Below are positions 34,253-42,840 of a stretch of DNA of 64,000 nucleotides, piece after piece; the stretch's first letter is position 1; the number at the start of each line of letters is the position of its first letter. The position numbers and the translations under genes are program-made. Source of the DNA: JAGVSR01 sp033765145 (GTDB taxonomy: Bacteria > Pseudomonadota > Alphaproteobacteria > Rhizobiales > Hyphomicrobiaceae); the NCBI GenBank assembly GCA_033765145.1, contig JANRIH010000038.1:186001-250000 (forward strand), in the 5' to 3' direction. The notes under the pieces are model-generated. The model was not told the origin of the DNA, made no database searches, and saw only the letters and a program-made list of their open reading frames with translations.

Positions 34253-35896
34253 TTAGCCCGCGAGTTGGCTCGCCCCGCCGCAGCGCACGCCGTTGACCCG
34301 CACGTCGACCTCGCCGAGGTGAGCGCCGACCGTGCTGAGGATCGAATAGACGACGGCATCGAGCGGCGCGGCTACCGGCTCCAACACGCTCGCGACAGCG
34401 CTTGTGAGAGTTGAGCGGACCGGCAGACTGAGGCCGAGCGCCACGACATCGACGTCGAGATCTCGAAGCAAGCTCGAAACGGCCGACTTTATGAAGGAAC
34501 TCGTTTCGGCGCGGTGCACCGTCCCGTTCTCGATGTCATCCGGCGTGAAGACGAGTTCCTCGGCATGATCGTTCTCGATCCCGACATGCGCCGAGCCGAT
34601 CACTCGCGCGAGCGGCGTTTGGACGAGCACCGCCTTCTGCACGCGCAGCTCGCTCGTGAAGTCGTCGAAATCGCTCTGCGTCTCGCCGATCCAGGCATGC
34701 GCCACGCCAGGTGTTGCGGCAATCGTCACCGTCCCCTCGTTTCCGACACATGTGACGTCCGTCAGCGTCGCGGTCGCCGTCGCCATGGAGACGTAGATTG
34801 GCAGCCGGACACGCGCGCCGGCGAGTGCGCCCGTGCCGAGCACGTCGGCCGTGAGCTTCATGCGCATCTGCGCCGTTCTAACTGTGGCGTTGACGCTGCC
34901 GACGGTCGCCCATCCCGAACTGGCCGGCGGTTCGCCGATCGCGATGTCGAGCTTGAGCCCGGCAAGACCCGGAACATGGATCCCGAGATCGATGGCCAGT
35001 TGCCGCTCGCCGTTTGCAGCGACCGCCGACGCGGTGACGAGGCCGAGTGCATCGAGCGTCACGTCCAAGCCTGGAGGCGGCTGCCCGATGCTGGCTTTCG
35101 CGAGCGGACCGAGATCGATCACCTTCGACAGGTCCACGGTGGTCGACGAACTGGCGGTCGAGCTGCGAAGGAGCCGCATGGCCGCAGCCGCCGTGGCCTG
35201 GTCCGACGCCTCCGCGACGTCCGCCGCGGCCGTCAGCACGTCCCCGGCGGAAACGTCGGACGTCAGAACCTGATCGTAGGTGCCGGCTGTGACGTCCGTC
35301 TGGACGGCCAGCGCATCCATGAACGACAAGAGCGATAGATCGGCGTCCGCGAGTGCCTCATAGTCCATGAGCTCGAGTTCGACATTTCCGCCGAGCAGCC
35401 CGCCGAGGATCTTGTTGGTGAGGCCGCCGCGGATTGCGGCGAGGCGCGTGCCGGCCGTGAACGCAGCCGTGGCGACATTCGTTCCGAGCCCCGTGACGCC
35501 GACATCTACATCCTGGCTCGTAAAGAGCTTCGCGAAATAGAGCTGACCGGGGCGAACGATCGTCACCCGAGCGGCATTGGCCGGCTCGGCGCCGACTTGG
35601 AACCGCTGTTCGACCGGCAGGCCCGGATCAGGGGTATATAGACCCGTCTCGACCTTGAAGGACTTGAAGTCCTTGAGGCCATTCGCTTCGAGCGTTGCGC
35701 GCGCGGCGGTCTCGGCCCGGTTGACATCGGCCGCGGCAGCCATGGCCGCCAGATCCACCGCGCCCTGTGCCTGCCGTCTCTCGAGATAGAGGCTACCGAT
35801 ATCGACGGCGAGTGCCGCGACCGCCATCATGCTGGCAATGGCAGTCGCTGAAATGATGGCGATCGTGCCGCTGCGATCAGTGCTGAAAGCCTTCAT
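34253..35896 (-). CDS. TadG-like pseudopilin/pilus assembly protein
   Basis: The 547-residue protein opens with the TadG N-terminus: D-R-S-G-T-I-A-I-I-S-A, a hydrophobic helix (A-S-M-M-A-V-A-A-L-A-V-D-I-G) and Y-L-E-R-R-Q-A-Q-G-A-V-D-L-A-A-M-A-A-A. A long beta-rich periplasmic region follows and ends in R-V-N-G-V-R-C. TadG-type proteins serve tight-adherence pili or related secretion. The main tad genes (cpaA-F, tadB/C) are absent here. M-K-A-F at 35896 is the likely start. It is 42 bp downstream of the tadE-like gene. Confidence 0.82.
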   Translation of the reverse strand: MKAFSTDRSGTIAIISATAIASMMAVAALAVDIGSLYLERRQAQGAVDLAAMAAAADVNRAETAARATLEANGLKDFKSFKVETGLYTPDPGLPVEQRFQVGAEPANAARVTIVRPGQLYFAKLFTSQDVDVGVTGLGTNVATAAFTAGTRLAAIRGGLTNKILGGLLGGNVELELMDYEALADADLSLLSFMDALAVQTDVTAGTYDQVLTSDVSAGDVLTAAADVAEASDQATAAAAMRLLRSSTASSSTTVDLSKVIDLGPLAKASIGQPPPGLDVTLDALGLVTASAVAANGERQLAIDLGIHVPGLAGLKLDIAIGEPPASSGWATVGSVNATVRTAQMRMKLTADVLGTGALAGARVRLPIYVSMATATATLTDVTCVGNEGTVTIAATPGVAHAWIGETQSDFDDFTSELRVQKAVLVQTPLARVIGSAHVGIENDHAEELVFTPDDIENGTVHRAETSSFIKSAVSSLLRDLDVDVVALGLSLPVRSTLTSAVASVLEPVAAPLDAVVYSILSTVGAHLGEVDVRVNGVRCGGASQLAG

Positions 35897-35938
35897 GGAT
35901 CTGAAACTCCCGCCCAAAGAGAATTCGAGATTGATGGA

Positions 35939-36376
35939 TTAAAAGCCGCTCGACTTTATCGAGGCGGTTCGCACGATGGTCTTTTCCGGGAGCGGCACGA
36001 GGCCCTCGAGCATCCAGATCGGCAGGTCGTCCGTCGAATAGCGGACAGAGACCTGGAACTGGCTCGGATCGTCGGGCGAAGCAGCCGCGTCGATGCTGAT
36101 GCGGGTGGGATCGACGAAGGCGTAGTTGCTCGCGTGCTTCTCGATGTGCGATTGCGCGAGCGTCTTCCGCTCTTCGGCCGACAAACCGGCGACCGAAACA
36201 CGGGCGGCATCGGCGGCCAATTGCGCGACGCCGTGGCTCGCGCCGATATACATGCCATAGGCGAGCATGCCGCCGAGCAGGAGCATGAAGACCGGAAGGA
36301 TGAGTGCAAACTCCAGCGCCGGAGCACCGCTTACGTCATAATAGAATTTTTTTCCAGCTACTTTCGGGGTATTCAT
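35939..36376 (-). CDS. TadE-like pseudopilin
   Basis: The 145-residue protein has a short cytoplasmic lead, then G-A-P-A-L-E-F-A-L-I-L-P-V-F-M-L-L-L-G-G, the TadE helix with the conserved Glu five residues into it, and a small periplasmic domain. It is a minor pseudopilin candidate. It forms a two-gene operon with tadG. A hairpin-forming AT-rich sequence precedes its ribosome site, and a CtrA-like box lies about 130 bp upstream. Confidence 0.82.
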   Translation of the reverse strand: MNTPKVAGKKFYYDVSGAPALEFALILPVFMLLLGGMLAYGMYIGASHGVAQLAADAARVSVAGLSAEERKTLAQSHIEKHASNYAFVDPTRISIDAAASPDDPSQFQVSVRYSTDDLPIWMLEGLVPLPEKTIVRTASIKSSGF

Positions 36377-36393
36377 GACATCGATCCTTACCG

Positions 36394-36418
36394 AAAATTG
36401 AATTGGGCCCCCAATTTT
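36394..36418 (-). promoter_or_regulatory. Inverted repeat in the tadE leader
   Basis: AAAATTG (36394-36400) and CAATTTT (36412-36418) are perfect arms, with an alternative inner pairing AATTGG/CCAATT. It ends 18 bp before the tadE start and could be an operator or a translation-controlling hairpin. Confidence 0.5.
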
Positions 36419-36504
36419 GCGGGGTGCACGTCCAGATTGCAGTCCAATTCGTTATCAAATTGAGTATTTGGCCGTGAAATATGGCCTGAACCCGCCCTGT
36501 ACGG

Positions 36505-36520
36505 TAAACAAAGACTTAAC
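36505..36520 (+). promoter_or_regulatory. CtrA-like binding site (TAAA-N7-TTAAC)
   Basis: One mismatch from TTAA-N7-TTAAC. CtrA is known to control pilus genes in several alphaproteobacteria; here the box lies 129 bp upstream of tadE. Inferred from motif and position only. Confidence 0.35.
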
Positions 36521-36693
36521 GACCGCCGATTGCGGCAACATCTAGATGATTGAGGAAAAAGCGCTTTGCAGGAAAAGAACAGGCGGCCAGAAAACTTGAC
36601 ATTTGCCCGATCTTTGAGGTTTTGAAAAAAAATGCCTCGAGATTGCGTATCGATGCGAATGTCTTGTGAAATTGTTCTAATCGGTCTTTCGGC

Positions 36694-37179
36694 TCATGAA
36701 ACTTTGAAAGGGGCCATCGCACCCCTCGCCAAGGCATCGGCCCGTTCATTTTCCGGATGGCCCGCGTGGCCTTTGACCCAGTGCCAGGAGATCGTGTGCC
36801 GCTCGGCGGCAGCTTCGAGCGCCTGCCAAAGCTCGGCGTTCTTGACCGGCTTCTTGTCTGCCGTCCGCCAACCGTTCCGCTTCCAGCCGTGAATCCAGCC
36901 GGTGATGCCATTTTTGACGTACACGCTATCGGTGTAGATCGCGACCGACTGCGATCCCTTGATGGCCGTTAACGCCTCGATGACGGCGCGCAGTTCCATG
37001 CGGTTGTTGGTCGTCTCCGCCTCTCCGCCCGAAAGCTCCTTTTCATGCTCTCCCCATCTGAGGATGGCACCCCACCCGCCGGGGCCCGGGTTTCCCGAGC
37101 AGGCGCCGTCCGTATAAACCTCGATGATCTTGGGCTTGGTGCCGCTCATGTTCGGGCCGCTCGCCTTGGTCTGGCTCAT
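36694..37179 (-). CDS. rnhA: Ribonuclease HI
   Basis: It cuts the RNA strand of RNA-DNA hybrids. The 161-residue product shows the four acidic catalytic positions: D in Y-T-D-G-A-C-S-G-N-P-G-P-G-G-W-G, E in N-N-R-M-E-L-R-A, D in Y-T-D-S-V-Y-V, and D in E-R-A-D-A-L-A-R. It overlaps the end of thrB by 4 bp. The order ispH-thrB-rnhA is conserved in the order. Confidence 0.96.
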   Translation of the reverse strand: MSQTKASGPNMSGTKPKIIEVYTDGACSGNPGPGGWGAILRWGEHEKELSGGEAETTNNRMELRAVIEALTAIKGSQSVAIYTDSVYVKNGITGWIHGWKRNGWRTADKKPVKNAELWQALEAAAERHTISWHWVKGHAGHPENERADALARGAMAPFKVS

Positions 37180-38147
37180 GAAGAGGCCTCGACGCCATAA
37201 TCCGCGATCGAGCGGACGGACTGGTGGAACTTGAGCCGGGCCACGTAGTCCATGGGGTCGTGCGGCTTGACGAGCGCGTTGATCGGTCTGTTGAGCCAGT
37301 CGAAGGAACGCGTCAGCAGAAATCGCAGTGCCGCACCCCGCGCGAGGATCGGCAACGCAGTTCGTTCCCGGGCTTCGAGCGGCCGGACCGCTTGATAGCC
37401 GTCGATCAGCGCGCCGCCCTTCGCGCGATTGTACGTGTGGTCGCTGTTGAAGCCCCAGGCCGAAAGGCAGACCGCGAGGTCGTAGGCGAGCCAGTCGTTA
37501 CAGGCGAAATAGAAGTCGATGAGGCCCGAAAGCCGCCCGTCGAGGAAGAAGACATTGTCCGGAAAGAGATCCGCGTGAATGACGCCGCTCGGAAGGCCCG
37601 CAGGCCAGGCGCGGTCGAGGCCGTCGAGTTCGCCGGAAATGAGATCGCGAAGACCCGTCGTGATCTCGTCGGCGCGTGTCGCGAACTTCTCGAAGAGAGG
37701 CCGCCATCCGTCGTGGCCGAGCGCGTTGCGGCGCTGTCCTGCATAGTCCTGCCCGGCGATGTGGAGCCGCGCCAGCGTTTCTCCGACCGCGCGGCAATGC
37801 TCAGGCCCCGGCCGCCCGAGGGAGATGCCGTCGAGGAACGTAACGAGCGCCGCCGAGCGTCCCTGCACCTCGGTCAGCGTCGCGCCGCTCTGATCGTGCA
37901 CCGGCGTCGGGCAGGAGATCCCGCGCCGCGCGAGGTGCTCCATGAGCCCGAGGAAGTAAGGCAGGTCTGCCGTTGCGACACGCTTTTCATAAAGCGTGAG
38001 AATGAAGCGGCCGCCCGTCGTCACGACCAGATAGTTGGTGTTCTCGACGCCCTCGGCGATGCCCTTGAAGGACACGACTTCGCCGATTGCGTATTTCGCG
38101 ATGAGCTCGGCGAGCTCGTCGTCGCTGACTTCGGTATAGACGGCCAT
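37176..38147 (-). CDS. thrB: Homoserine kinase (APH-fold ThrB)
   Basis: It phosphorylates homoserine, feeding threonine synthase (thrC, 24967). The 323-residue enzyme is of the aminoglycoside-phosphotransferase-like type used in alphaproteobacteria, not the GHMP type of E. coli: V-Y-T-E-V-S-D-D-E-L at the start, catalytic H-A-D-L-F-P-D-N-V-F-F, and metal-binding L-I-D-F-Y-F-A-C-N-D. It is translationally coupled to rnhA. Confidence 0.94.
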   Translation of the reverse strand: MAVYTEVSDDELAELIAKYAIGEVVSFKGIAEGVENTNYLVVTTGGRFILTLYEKRVATADLPYFLGLMEHLARRGISCPTPVHDQSGATLTEVQGRSAALVTFLDGISLGRPGPEHCRAVGETLARLHIAGQDYAGQRRNALGHDGWRPLFEKFATRADEITTGLRDLISGELDGLDRAWPAGLPSGVIHADLFPDNVFFLDGRLSGLIDFYFACNDWLAYDLAVCLSAWGFNSDHTYNRAKGGALIDGYQAVRPLEARERTALPILARGAALRFLLTRSFDWLNRPINALVKPHDPMDYVARLKFHQSVRSIADYGVEASS

Positions 38148-38154
38148 GGTTGGA

Positions 38155-39189
38155 TCAGACCCTGCCGAGCGAGGATCTGAGGACGCCCGCGCCGTCGCCC
38201 CGGTCGGGCACTTGATCCCGGAGTTCGCGCGGGATGTTGAACGCGATCGTCTCGACAGCCGTCGTCACGGTCTCGACATCGATCGCGAAGCGTTTGTCGA
38301 ACGCGGCGATGACTTCCTCGACAAGCGCTTCGGGCGCGGAAGCGCCGGCCGTGATGCCGAGCGACCCTATTCCGTCGAGGGCTTCCCAGGGAATGTCCTG
38401 CGCACGTTGAACGAGGAACGCCTTCGCGCAGCCGGCGCGTTCCGCCACTTCCACAAGCCGGACCGAGTTCGACGAATTGGGCGCACCGATGACGAGGAGT
38501 GCGTCGAGCTTCGGTGCCATGGCCTTGACCGCCGCTTGCCGGTTGGTCGTCGCGTAGCAGATGTCTTCCTTGAGAGGGCCTGCGATCTTGGGGAATCGCG
38601 CCTTCAAGACCGCGACGATCCCGGCGGTGTCGTCGACCGAGAGTGTCGTCTGGGTGACATAGGCGAGCTGATCTGGATCCGCCGGCGCCACCGCCTCGGC
38701 GTCCTCGGCGGTCTCGATGAGGGTAACGGCACCTGGCGGAAGCTGCCCCATGGTGCCCTCGACCTCCGGGTGCCCTTTGTGCCCGACGAGGATAATGGAT
38801 CGGCCCTCGTCGAAATGCCGCTGGGCTTCGATATGCACCTTGTAGACGAGCGGGCAGGTCGCATCGAGCTGGAACAGATTGCGCGACTTCGCGGCAGCGA
38901 CGATCGACTTCGCGACGCCGTGTGCCGAAAAGATCACGGGTTGATTTGTCTCGGGAATCTGATCGAGTTCGTCCACAAAAACGGCACCTTTGGCCTTGAG
39001 AGACTGAACCACATACCGGTTGTGAACGATCTCGTGCCGGACGTAGACAGGAGCCCCGTATTTGGCCAGCGCAAGCTCGACGATCTGGATGGCCCTGTCG
39101 ACGCCCGCACAGAACCCGCGCGGCGCGGCCAGGTACACCTTGAGCGCCGGTCGGTGGCCTGCGTCAGCGTTGGAATCAGGCGGCGTCAT
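38155..39189 (-). CDS. ispH: 4-hydroxy-3-methylbut-2-enyl diphosphate reductase
   Basis: This is the last enzyme of the MEP isoprenoid pathway, a 4Fe-4S (3Fe-4S) protein. The 344-residue product has the three cluster cysteines in A-P-R-G-F-C-A-G-V, D-A-T-C-P-L-V and D-I-C-Y-A-T-T-N-R-Q, and the substrate loop A-P-N-S-S-N-S. M-T-P-P-D at 39189 is chosen; the frame extends 13 codons upstream. It sits 7 bp before thrB. Confidence 0.96.
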   Translation of the reverse strand: MTPPDSNADAGHRPALKVYLAAPRGFCAGVDRAIQIVELALAKYGAPVYVRHEIVHNRYVVQSLKAKGAVFVDELDQIPETNQPVIFSAHGVAKSIVAAAKSRNLFQLDATCPLVYKVHIEAQRHFDEGRSIILVGHKGHPEVEGTMGQLPPGAVTLIETAEDAEAVAPADPDQLAYVTQTTLSVDDTAGIVAVLKARFPKIAGPLKEDICYATTNRQAAVKAMAPKLDALLVIGAPNSSNSVRLVEVAERAGCAKAFLVQRAQDIPWEALDGIGSLGITAGASAPEALVEEVIAAFDKRFAIDVETVTTAVETIAFNIPRELRDQVPDRGDGAGVLRSSLGRV

Positions 39190-39366
39190 GATGGTCTCGC
39201 GGCGAGGGACGATCGGGCACTGGATCACGACTTGGACGTTGGCCCCGCCCCGAGGCGGATGCTACATTCCGAATCACCAGCGGGGGTGGAGGTCGCGTTT
39301 CGGGCCGGCAGCAAGTGCCGGTCACGGGCATCTCTGTCCCCGAAGCATTATGCGGACTGCTCACTG

Positions 39367-40020
39367 ATGGCGCAATCCATGACGACGGCCCGACGCGCGG
39401 CCCTGGTGCCGGCGATGCTCGCCGCGAGCCTTCTCGGAGGCTGCGGTCTGTCATCGCTGACTTCGGGGTTGAGTTCGGGCGTGTTCGGCGGCTCGACGGC
39501 GGCCAAGACCGAGACCGGGGCCGTCAGCGAAGAACAGCTTCTGAACGCAGCCCAACTGGGCGACAGTGGCCCCTCGACCGGCGGCAGCATGGAGGTGGCC
39601 CACGGCTGCCCGAAGTTCATTCCTCTGCCGCGCGACAACTTCATCACGATCTATGAACCCGGCCGCAGCGGCGACGGCCTCGCGATCATGCATCGCGGCG
39701 AAATCACGAAAACGGCCCGCGAATGCTCGATCCAGCCCGGCATGGTGACGGTGCGCTATGGCTTCTCCGGCCGCGTTCTTCTCGGTCCGCGCGGCAGGCC
39801 CGGACCAATCTCGCTGCCGGTGACGGTCTACGTGGCGGACTCCAAGCGTGAGCGCCTGACGAACGACAAGATGAATGTCGACGTCACTGTCTCGGCCGAA
39901 AATCCCATCGGCTTCTTCTCGGCCGTCCGCCAGGTGTCGTTCCCGATTCCGGAAGGCTCGCGGCCGGGCGAGTATGAAGTATTCGTCGGCTTCGACCGGA
40001 CAGCGCCCGGCGCAGGTTGA
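39367..40020 (+). CDS. Conserved hypothetical lipoprotein
   Basis: The 217-residue protein has a lipoprotein signal (R-R-A-A-L-V-P-A-M-L-A-A-S-L-L-G-G-C26) and a Ser/Gly/Thr-rich linker. A beta-rich domain follows with a disulfide-capable Cys pair (H-G-C-P-K-F and R-E-C-S-I-Q-P-G-M) and a C-terminal domain ending V-F-V-G-F-D-R. No family name is recognised. It is divergent from ispH. The alternative start is M-T-T-A-R-R at 39379. Confidence 0.75.
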   Translation: MAQSMTTARRAALVPAMLAASLLGGCGLSSLTSGLSSGVFGGSTAAKTETGAVSEEQLLNAAQLGDSGPSTGGSMEVAHGCPKFIPLPRDNFITIYEPGRSGDGLAIMHRGEITKTARECSIQPGMVTVRYGFSGRVLLGPRGRPGPISLPVTVYVADSKRERLTNDKMNVDVTVSAENPIGFFSAVRQVSFPIPEGSRPGEYEVFVGFDRTAPGAG

Positions 40021-40076
40021 CGGCCGGGACACCGCCGCACCTCGGCGCGCGCAAAGATCCATCCCTTGAAATGCGA

Positions 40077-40102
40077 ACGGGCCGGATGTTTATCCGGCCC
40101 GT
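40077..40102. terminator. Bidirectional terminator hairpin
   Basis: ACGGGCCGGAT (40077-40087) pairs perfectly with 40092-40102 around a GTTT loop, between the converging lipoprotein and atpF genes. T-runs are weak on both sides, but stem strength and position support termination. Confidence 0.7.
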
Positions 40103-40135
40103 CGATTATGTCGTGACAGATCGGTCGGGCGTGTC

Positions 40136-40651
40136 TCAGTTGAGACGGCCCTTGATATCGCGAATGCTCTGGTCGATGAGGCCCGCGACCTCCGCTCCCG
40201 TCACCTTCGCGCGGAGAATGCGCTCCGCGGCGGTCAACGCCGCATCGACGGCGGCCGACTTGACCTCGCCCAGGGCTTGCGCCTCGGCGCGCGCGATCTT
40301 TTCTTCGGCGGCCTTCGTCCGGCGCTCGACAGTCTCGGACAGCGCCTTGCGAGTTTCGGCGGCGAGCGCCTCCGCTTCACGCTTAGCCTGCGCGATGATC
40401 TGCTTGGCCTCGTCCTCGGCTTCGCGGCTGCGGCGCTGGTAATCAGCCAGAAGCTGCTGCGCTTCCTCACGCATCCGGCGCGCGTCGTCGAGCTCCTTGC
40501 GGATGCCATCGGCGCGCTGATCGAGCGACTTTCCGATCGCTTCCGGCACCTTGAGATAAGCGAGCAGCGCGAAGAACAGGACGAGCGCGATGATGATCCA
40601 GAGATAGGTATCCGCCGGGTCGAGAAAATGAGCGAGATCCATGGGTTTCAC
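40136..40651 (-). CDS. atpF: F0F1 ATP synthase subunit b
   Basis: This subunit is the peripheral stalk partner of b'. At 171 residues it has one membrane helix (Y-L-W-I-I-I-A-L-V-L-F-F-A-L-L-A-Y-L) followed by a long charged Ala/Glu/Arg-rich coiled coil with no breaks until about residue 150. It overlaps the upstream b' gene by 4 bp. It is the last gene of the F0 operon. Confidence 0.94.
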   Translation of the reverse strand: MKPMDLAHFLDPADTYLWIIIALVLFFALLAYLKVPEAIGKSLDQRADGIRKELDDARRMREEAQQLLADYQRRSREAEDEAKQIIAQAKREAEALAAETRKALSETVERRTKAAEEKIARAEAQALGEVKSAAVDAALTAAERILRAKVTGAEVAGLIDQSIRDIKGRLN

Positions 40652-41223
40652 TTCCCTTCGCCGGTTTGCAGCGCGCGCTTGACCTCGTCAGAGCCGACGT
40701 CTTTGCCGATGAGCTGTTTGACGATCGGACCGGCGATGTCCGCGGCGATGTCCGACACGCTCGAAAGTGCCTTGCGCTTGGTGTCGGAAATGCGCGCCTC
40801 TGCGGCGGCAAGCTTGGTCTGGTTGTCGGCTTCGACCGCGGCGCGCTCACGTTCGACTTCGGCCGCGAGCTTGTCGCGCGTCTCCCGCGCGATCGCCGAG
40901 GCGTTCGTGCGGGCGTCGTTCAACGCTTTCTCATAGCTCGCGAGCGCCTGGTCGACTTCGCCCTTGAGCCGCTCGGCGGCATCGAGATCGCGTTGGATGC
41001 GGTTGCGGCGCTCTTCAATCACTTCGCCGATCCGCGGAATGGCGAACCGCGACATGAGCACGTAAAGAACGGCGAACGTTAGCCCGAGCCACACGAGGAG
41101 CGGCGCTGCCGTCGTGGGGTCGAGCGGCGGGAAGACCTTTTTGCCTTCGGCGCCGTGCGGGACTGCTGTCCCCGTCGTGTGGGGTTGCTCGGCGGTCCCG
41201 GGTTCGTGGGGCTGCTCGGCCAT
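40648..41223 (-). CDS. F0F1 ATP synthase subunit b'
   Basis: The 191-residue second b-type subunit is typical of alphaproteobacteria and photosynthetic bacteria. A His/Thr/Pro-rich N-terminal tail (residues 1-25) is followed by F-P-P-L-D-P-T-T-A-A-P-L-L-V-W-L-G-L-T-F, the membrane helix, then a long coiled coil. ATG 41223 starts the conserved M-A-E-Q-P. It forms a heterodimer stalk with subunit b. Confidence 0.93.
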   Translation of the reverse strand: MAEQPHEPGTAEQPHTTGTAVPHGAEGKKVFPPLDPTTAAPLLVWLGLTFAVLYVLMSRFAIPRIGEVIEERRNRIQRDLDAAERLKGEVDQALASYEKALNDARTNASAIARETRDKLAAEVERERAAVEADNQTKLAAAEARISDTKRKALSSVSDIAADIAGPIVKQLIGKDVGSDEVKRALQTGEGK

Positions 41224-41260
41224 GTTTGAAAGGCTCCTGCTAGACGAACGGCAACACGGC

Positions 41261-41299
41261 AAAACGCGAAGCCGAGGGACGGGTGTCCCTCAGCTTCGC
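41261..41299 (-). terminator. Intra-operon hairpin with T-run after atpE
   Basis: On the minus strand a stem of 14 pairs with one mismatch (41299-41293 and 41291-41285 with 41280-41266) and a 4-nt loop is followed by TTTT (41264-41261). It lies between atpE and the b' gene in the same operon. This looks like a partial terminator or stabilising 3' end for the abundant subunit c message. Confidence 0.65.
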
Positions 41300-41319
41300 C
41301 GAAAGGCCGATGGCACCGA

Positions 41320-41544
41320 TCAGGTGAACAGCAGCAGGAACGCAACGACGAGCGCGAAGATGCCGAGCGCTTCGGTCACGGCGAAGCCGAAGATCAGGCG
41401 GCCGAACTGGCCGTCGGCAGCCGAAGGATTGCGTAGTGCGCCCTGGAGGAACTGGCCGAACAGGTTGCCAACGCCGATGGCGGCGACGCCGATACCGAGC
41501 GCGGCGATGCCCGCGCCGATGAACTTAGCTGCTGCTGGATCCAT
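41320..41544 (-). CDS. atpE: F0F1 ATP synthase subunit c
   Basis: This is the 74-residue rotor-ring subunit with two membrane helices joined by the R-N-P polar loop. The proton-carrying carboxylate is E58 in F-G-F-A-V-T-E-A-L-G-I-F. The glycine-rich first helix (G-A-G-I-A-A-L-G-I-G-V-A-A-I-G-V-G) is the ring-packing motif. It lies between atpB and the b' gene. Confidence 0.97.
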   Translation of the reverse strand: MDPAAAKFIGAGIAALGIGVAAIGVGNLFGQFLQGALRNPSAADGQFGRLIFGFAVTEALGIFALVVAFLLLFT

Positions 41545-41613
41545 GGGTAGTGCTCCCTTTTCGTTGGATTTGGGTGTTGGACTTGGATCGTGTGATGCCG
41601 GCTCCCTAGGCGA

Positions 41614-42393
41614 TTAGTGCCCGGGGTGCAAGGCGTCGTTGAGATACATGCAGGTCAGCATCGTGAAGACGTAAGCCTGCAGGAAAGCGACAAGGAATTC
41701 GAGTGCCGTGATCCCGAGCACCGCGAGGAAAGGCAGTGGCGCCACGAGGCTCGCCGTGCCGGCAGTCCCGAGCAGCATGACGATGAAGCCCGCGAAAACC
41801 TTGAGCGTGATGTGGCCAGCGAGCATGTTTGCGAAAAGACGCAGCGAATGGCTCAAGGGGCGCGAGAAGAACGAGATCACTTCGATGATCGACACCAGCG
41901 GCAGAACATAGATCGGCACGCCGTCCGGCACGAAAAGCTTGAGAAACCCGACGCCGTTCTTCGCGAAACCGACGACGATGACGGTCAGGAATACGAGCAG
42001 CGCCAGCGCCGCCGTGATCCAGAGCTGGCTCGTCACGGTGAAGAAGCCCGGCACCATCCCGAGCATGTTGAGCGTCAGGATGAACATGAACAGCGAGAAG
42101 ATGAGCGGGAAGAACTTCATGCCCTGCTCGCCCATGCTGTCGCGGATCATGCCGGCGACGAACTCGTAGAGCGTTTCCGCGACCGACTGCAGCCGCGTCG
42201 GAACGAGCGCCCGGCCGCCGGATGCGTACATCAGGAATAGGAAGATGATCGCCACCGCCGCGACCATGAACAGCGAGGCGTTGGTGAAGCTGACGTCGAT
42301 GCCGTTCAGCTCGAGAGGAATGAGACGTTTGACTTCGAACTGATGAATGGGGTCCGGCATTCCACCGCCCCCGTGTCCGTGCTCTGCTGCCAC
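41614..42393 (-). CDS. atpB: F0F1 ATP synthase subunit a
   Basis: This is the stator subunit with the proton half-channels. The 259-residue membrane protein carries the essential arginine in H-S-L-R-L-F-A-N-M-L-A-G-H and the C-terminal A-F-L-Q-A-Y-V-F-T-M-L-T. The N-terminus M-A-A-E-H-G-H-G-G-G-G is His/Gly-rich. It is the second gene of the F0 operon. Confidence 0.97.
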   Translation of the reverse strand: MAAEHGHGGGGMPDPIHQFEVKRLIPLELNGIDVSFTNASLFMVAAVAIIFLFLMYASGGRALVPTRLQSVAETLYEFVAGMIRDSMGEQGMKFFPLIFSLFMFILTLNMLGMVPGFFTVTSQLWITAALALLVFLTVIVVGFAKNGVGFLKLFVPDGVPIYVLPLVSIIEVISFFSRPLSHSLRLFANMLAGHITLKVFAGFIVMLLGTAGTASLVAPLPFLAVLGITALEFLVAFLQAYVFTMLTCMYLNDALHPGH

Positions 42394-42417
42394 GTCCCTA
42401 CCCCAAATTGTCCGCCG

Positions 42418-42840
42418 TCAGGCGTCGTCTTCGTCTTGATCCGCCGGCACGGGCTTGTCGGCGAGAGATCGCTTTTCCTGCTCGATCTCCGCCTGCATCC
42501 GCTGGAAGCCCCTCGTCACGTTGAGAATGCCGGCGGCAAATCCCAAAATGAAGAAGATCAGAAAGAACCAAGGCGTGCTGCCGAGCCCCTGATCGATGCC
42601 CCAGCCAATCACGCCGCCGACCAGAATGGCCGCGACGAGCTCGGTCGACATCCGAAGCCCCATGGCCATGCCACGATTGTGGCGGGCCCGGTCCTCCTGC
42701 GCTTCGATCTCCGCCTGCTTTTCCGATTTGGTCCCGCCGATTTTCTGGCCGAGCTGATCCGCCCGGCGCTTGAATTCGGCGATCTCTTCCGGGCTCATTT
42801 CCCCCTTCGGATGATGAGCCCCGCGGCCATTGTCAGACAT
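42418..42840 (-). CDS. atpI: ATP synthase protein I (AtpI)
   Basis: The 140-residue protein has a charged N-terminal half (residues 1-65) and two membrane helices (E-L-V-A-A-I-L-V-G-G-V-I-G-W and F-F-L-I-F-F-I-L-G-F-A-A-G-I-L). It matches AtpI, an assembly or Mg2+-handling factor that begins F0 operons. ATG 42840 has GGAG upstream and starts the family similarity; the frame is open further up but without resemblance. Confidence 0.9.
   Translation of the reverse strand: MSDNGRGAHHPKGEMSPEEIAEFKRRADQLGQKIGGTKSEKQAEIEAQEDRARHNRGMAMGLRMSTELVAAILVGGVIGWGIDQGLGSTPWFFLIFFILGFAAGILNVTRGFQRMQAEIEQEKRSLADKPVPADQDEDDA

Larger units (their letters stand above)
36377..36693. other. AT-rich intergenic region between tadE and rnhA
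   Basis: No gene is supported. The stretch is markedly AT-rich for this genome. It holds the leader inverted repeat of tadE (36394-36418), a CtrA-like box (36505-36520), and a consensus -35 TTGACA at 36596-36601 on the plus strand without a convincing -10. Confidence 0.55.

Noticed and set aside
36596..36624. Perfect -35 TTGACA on the plus strand in the tadE-rnhA gap
   Set aside because: No acceptable -10 at 16-18 bp, and it would only read into rnhA antisense.
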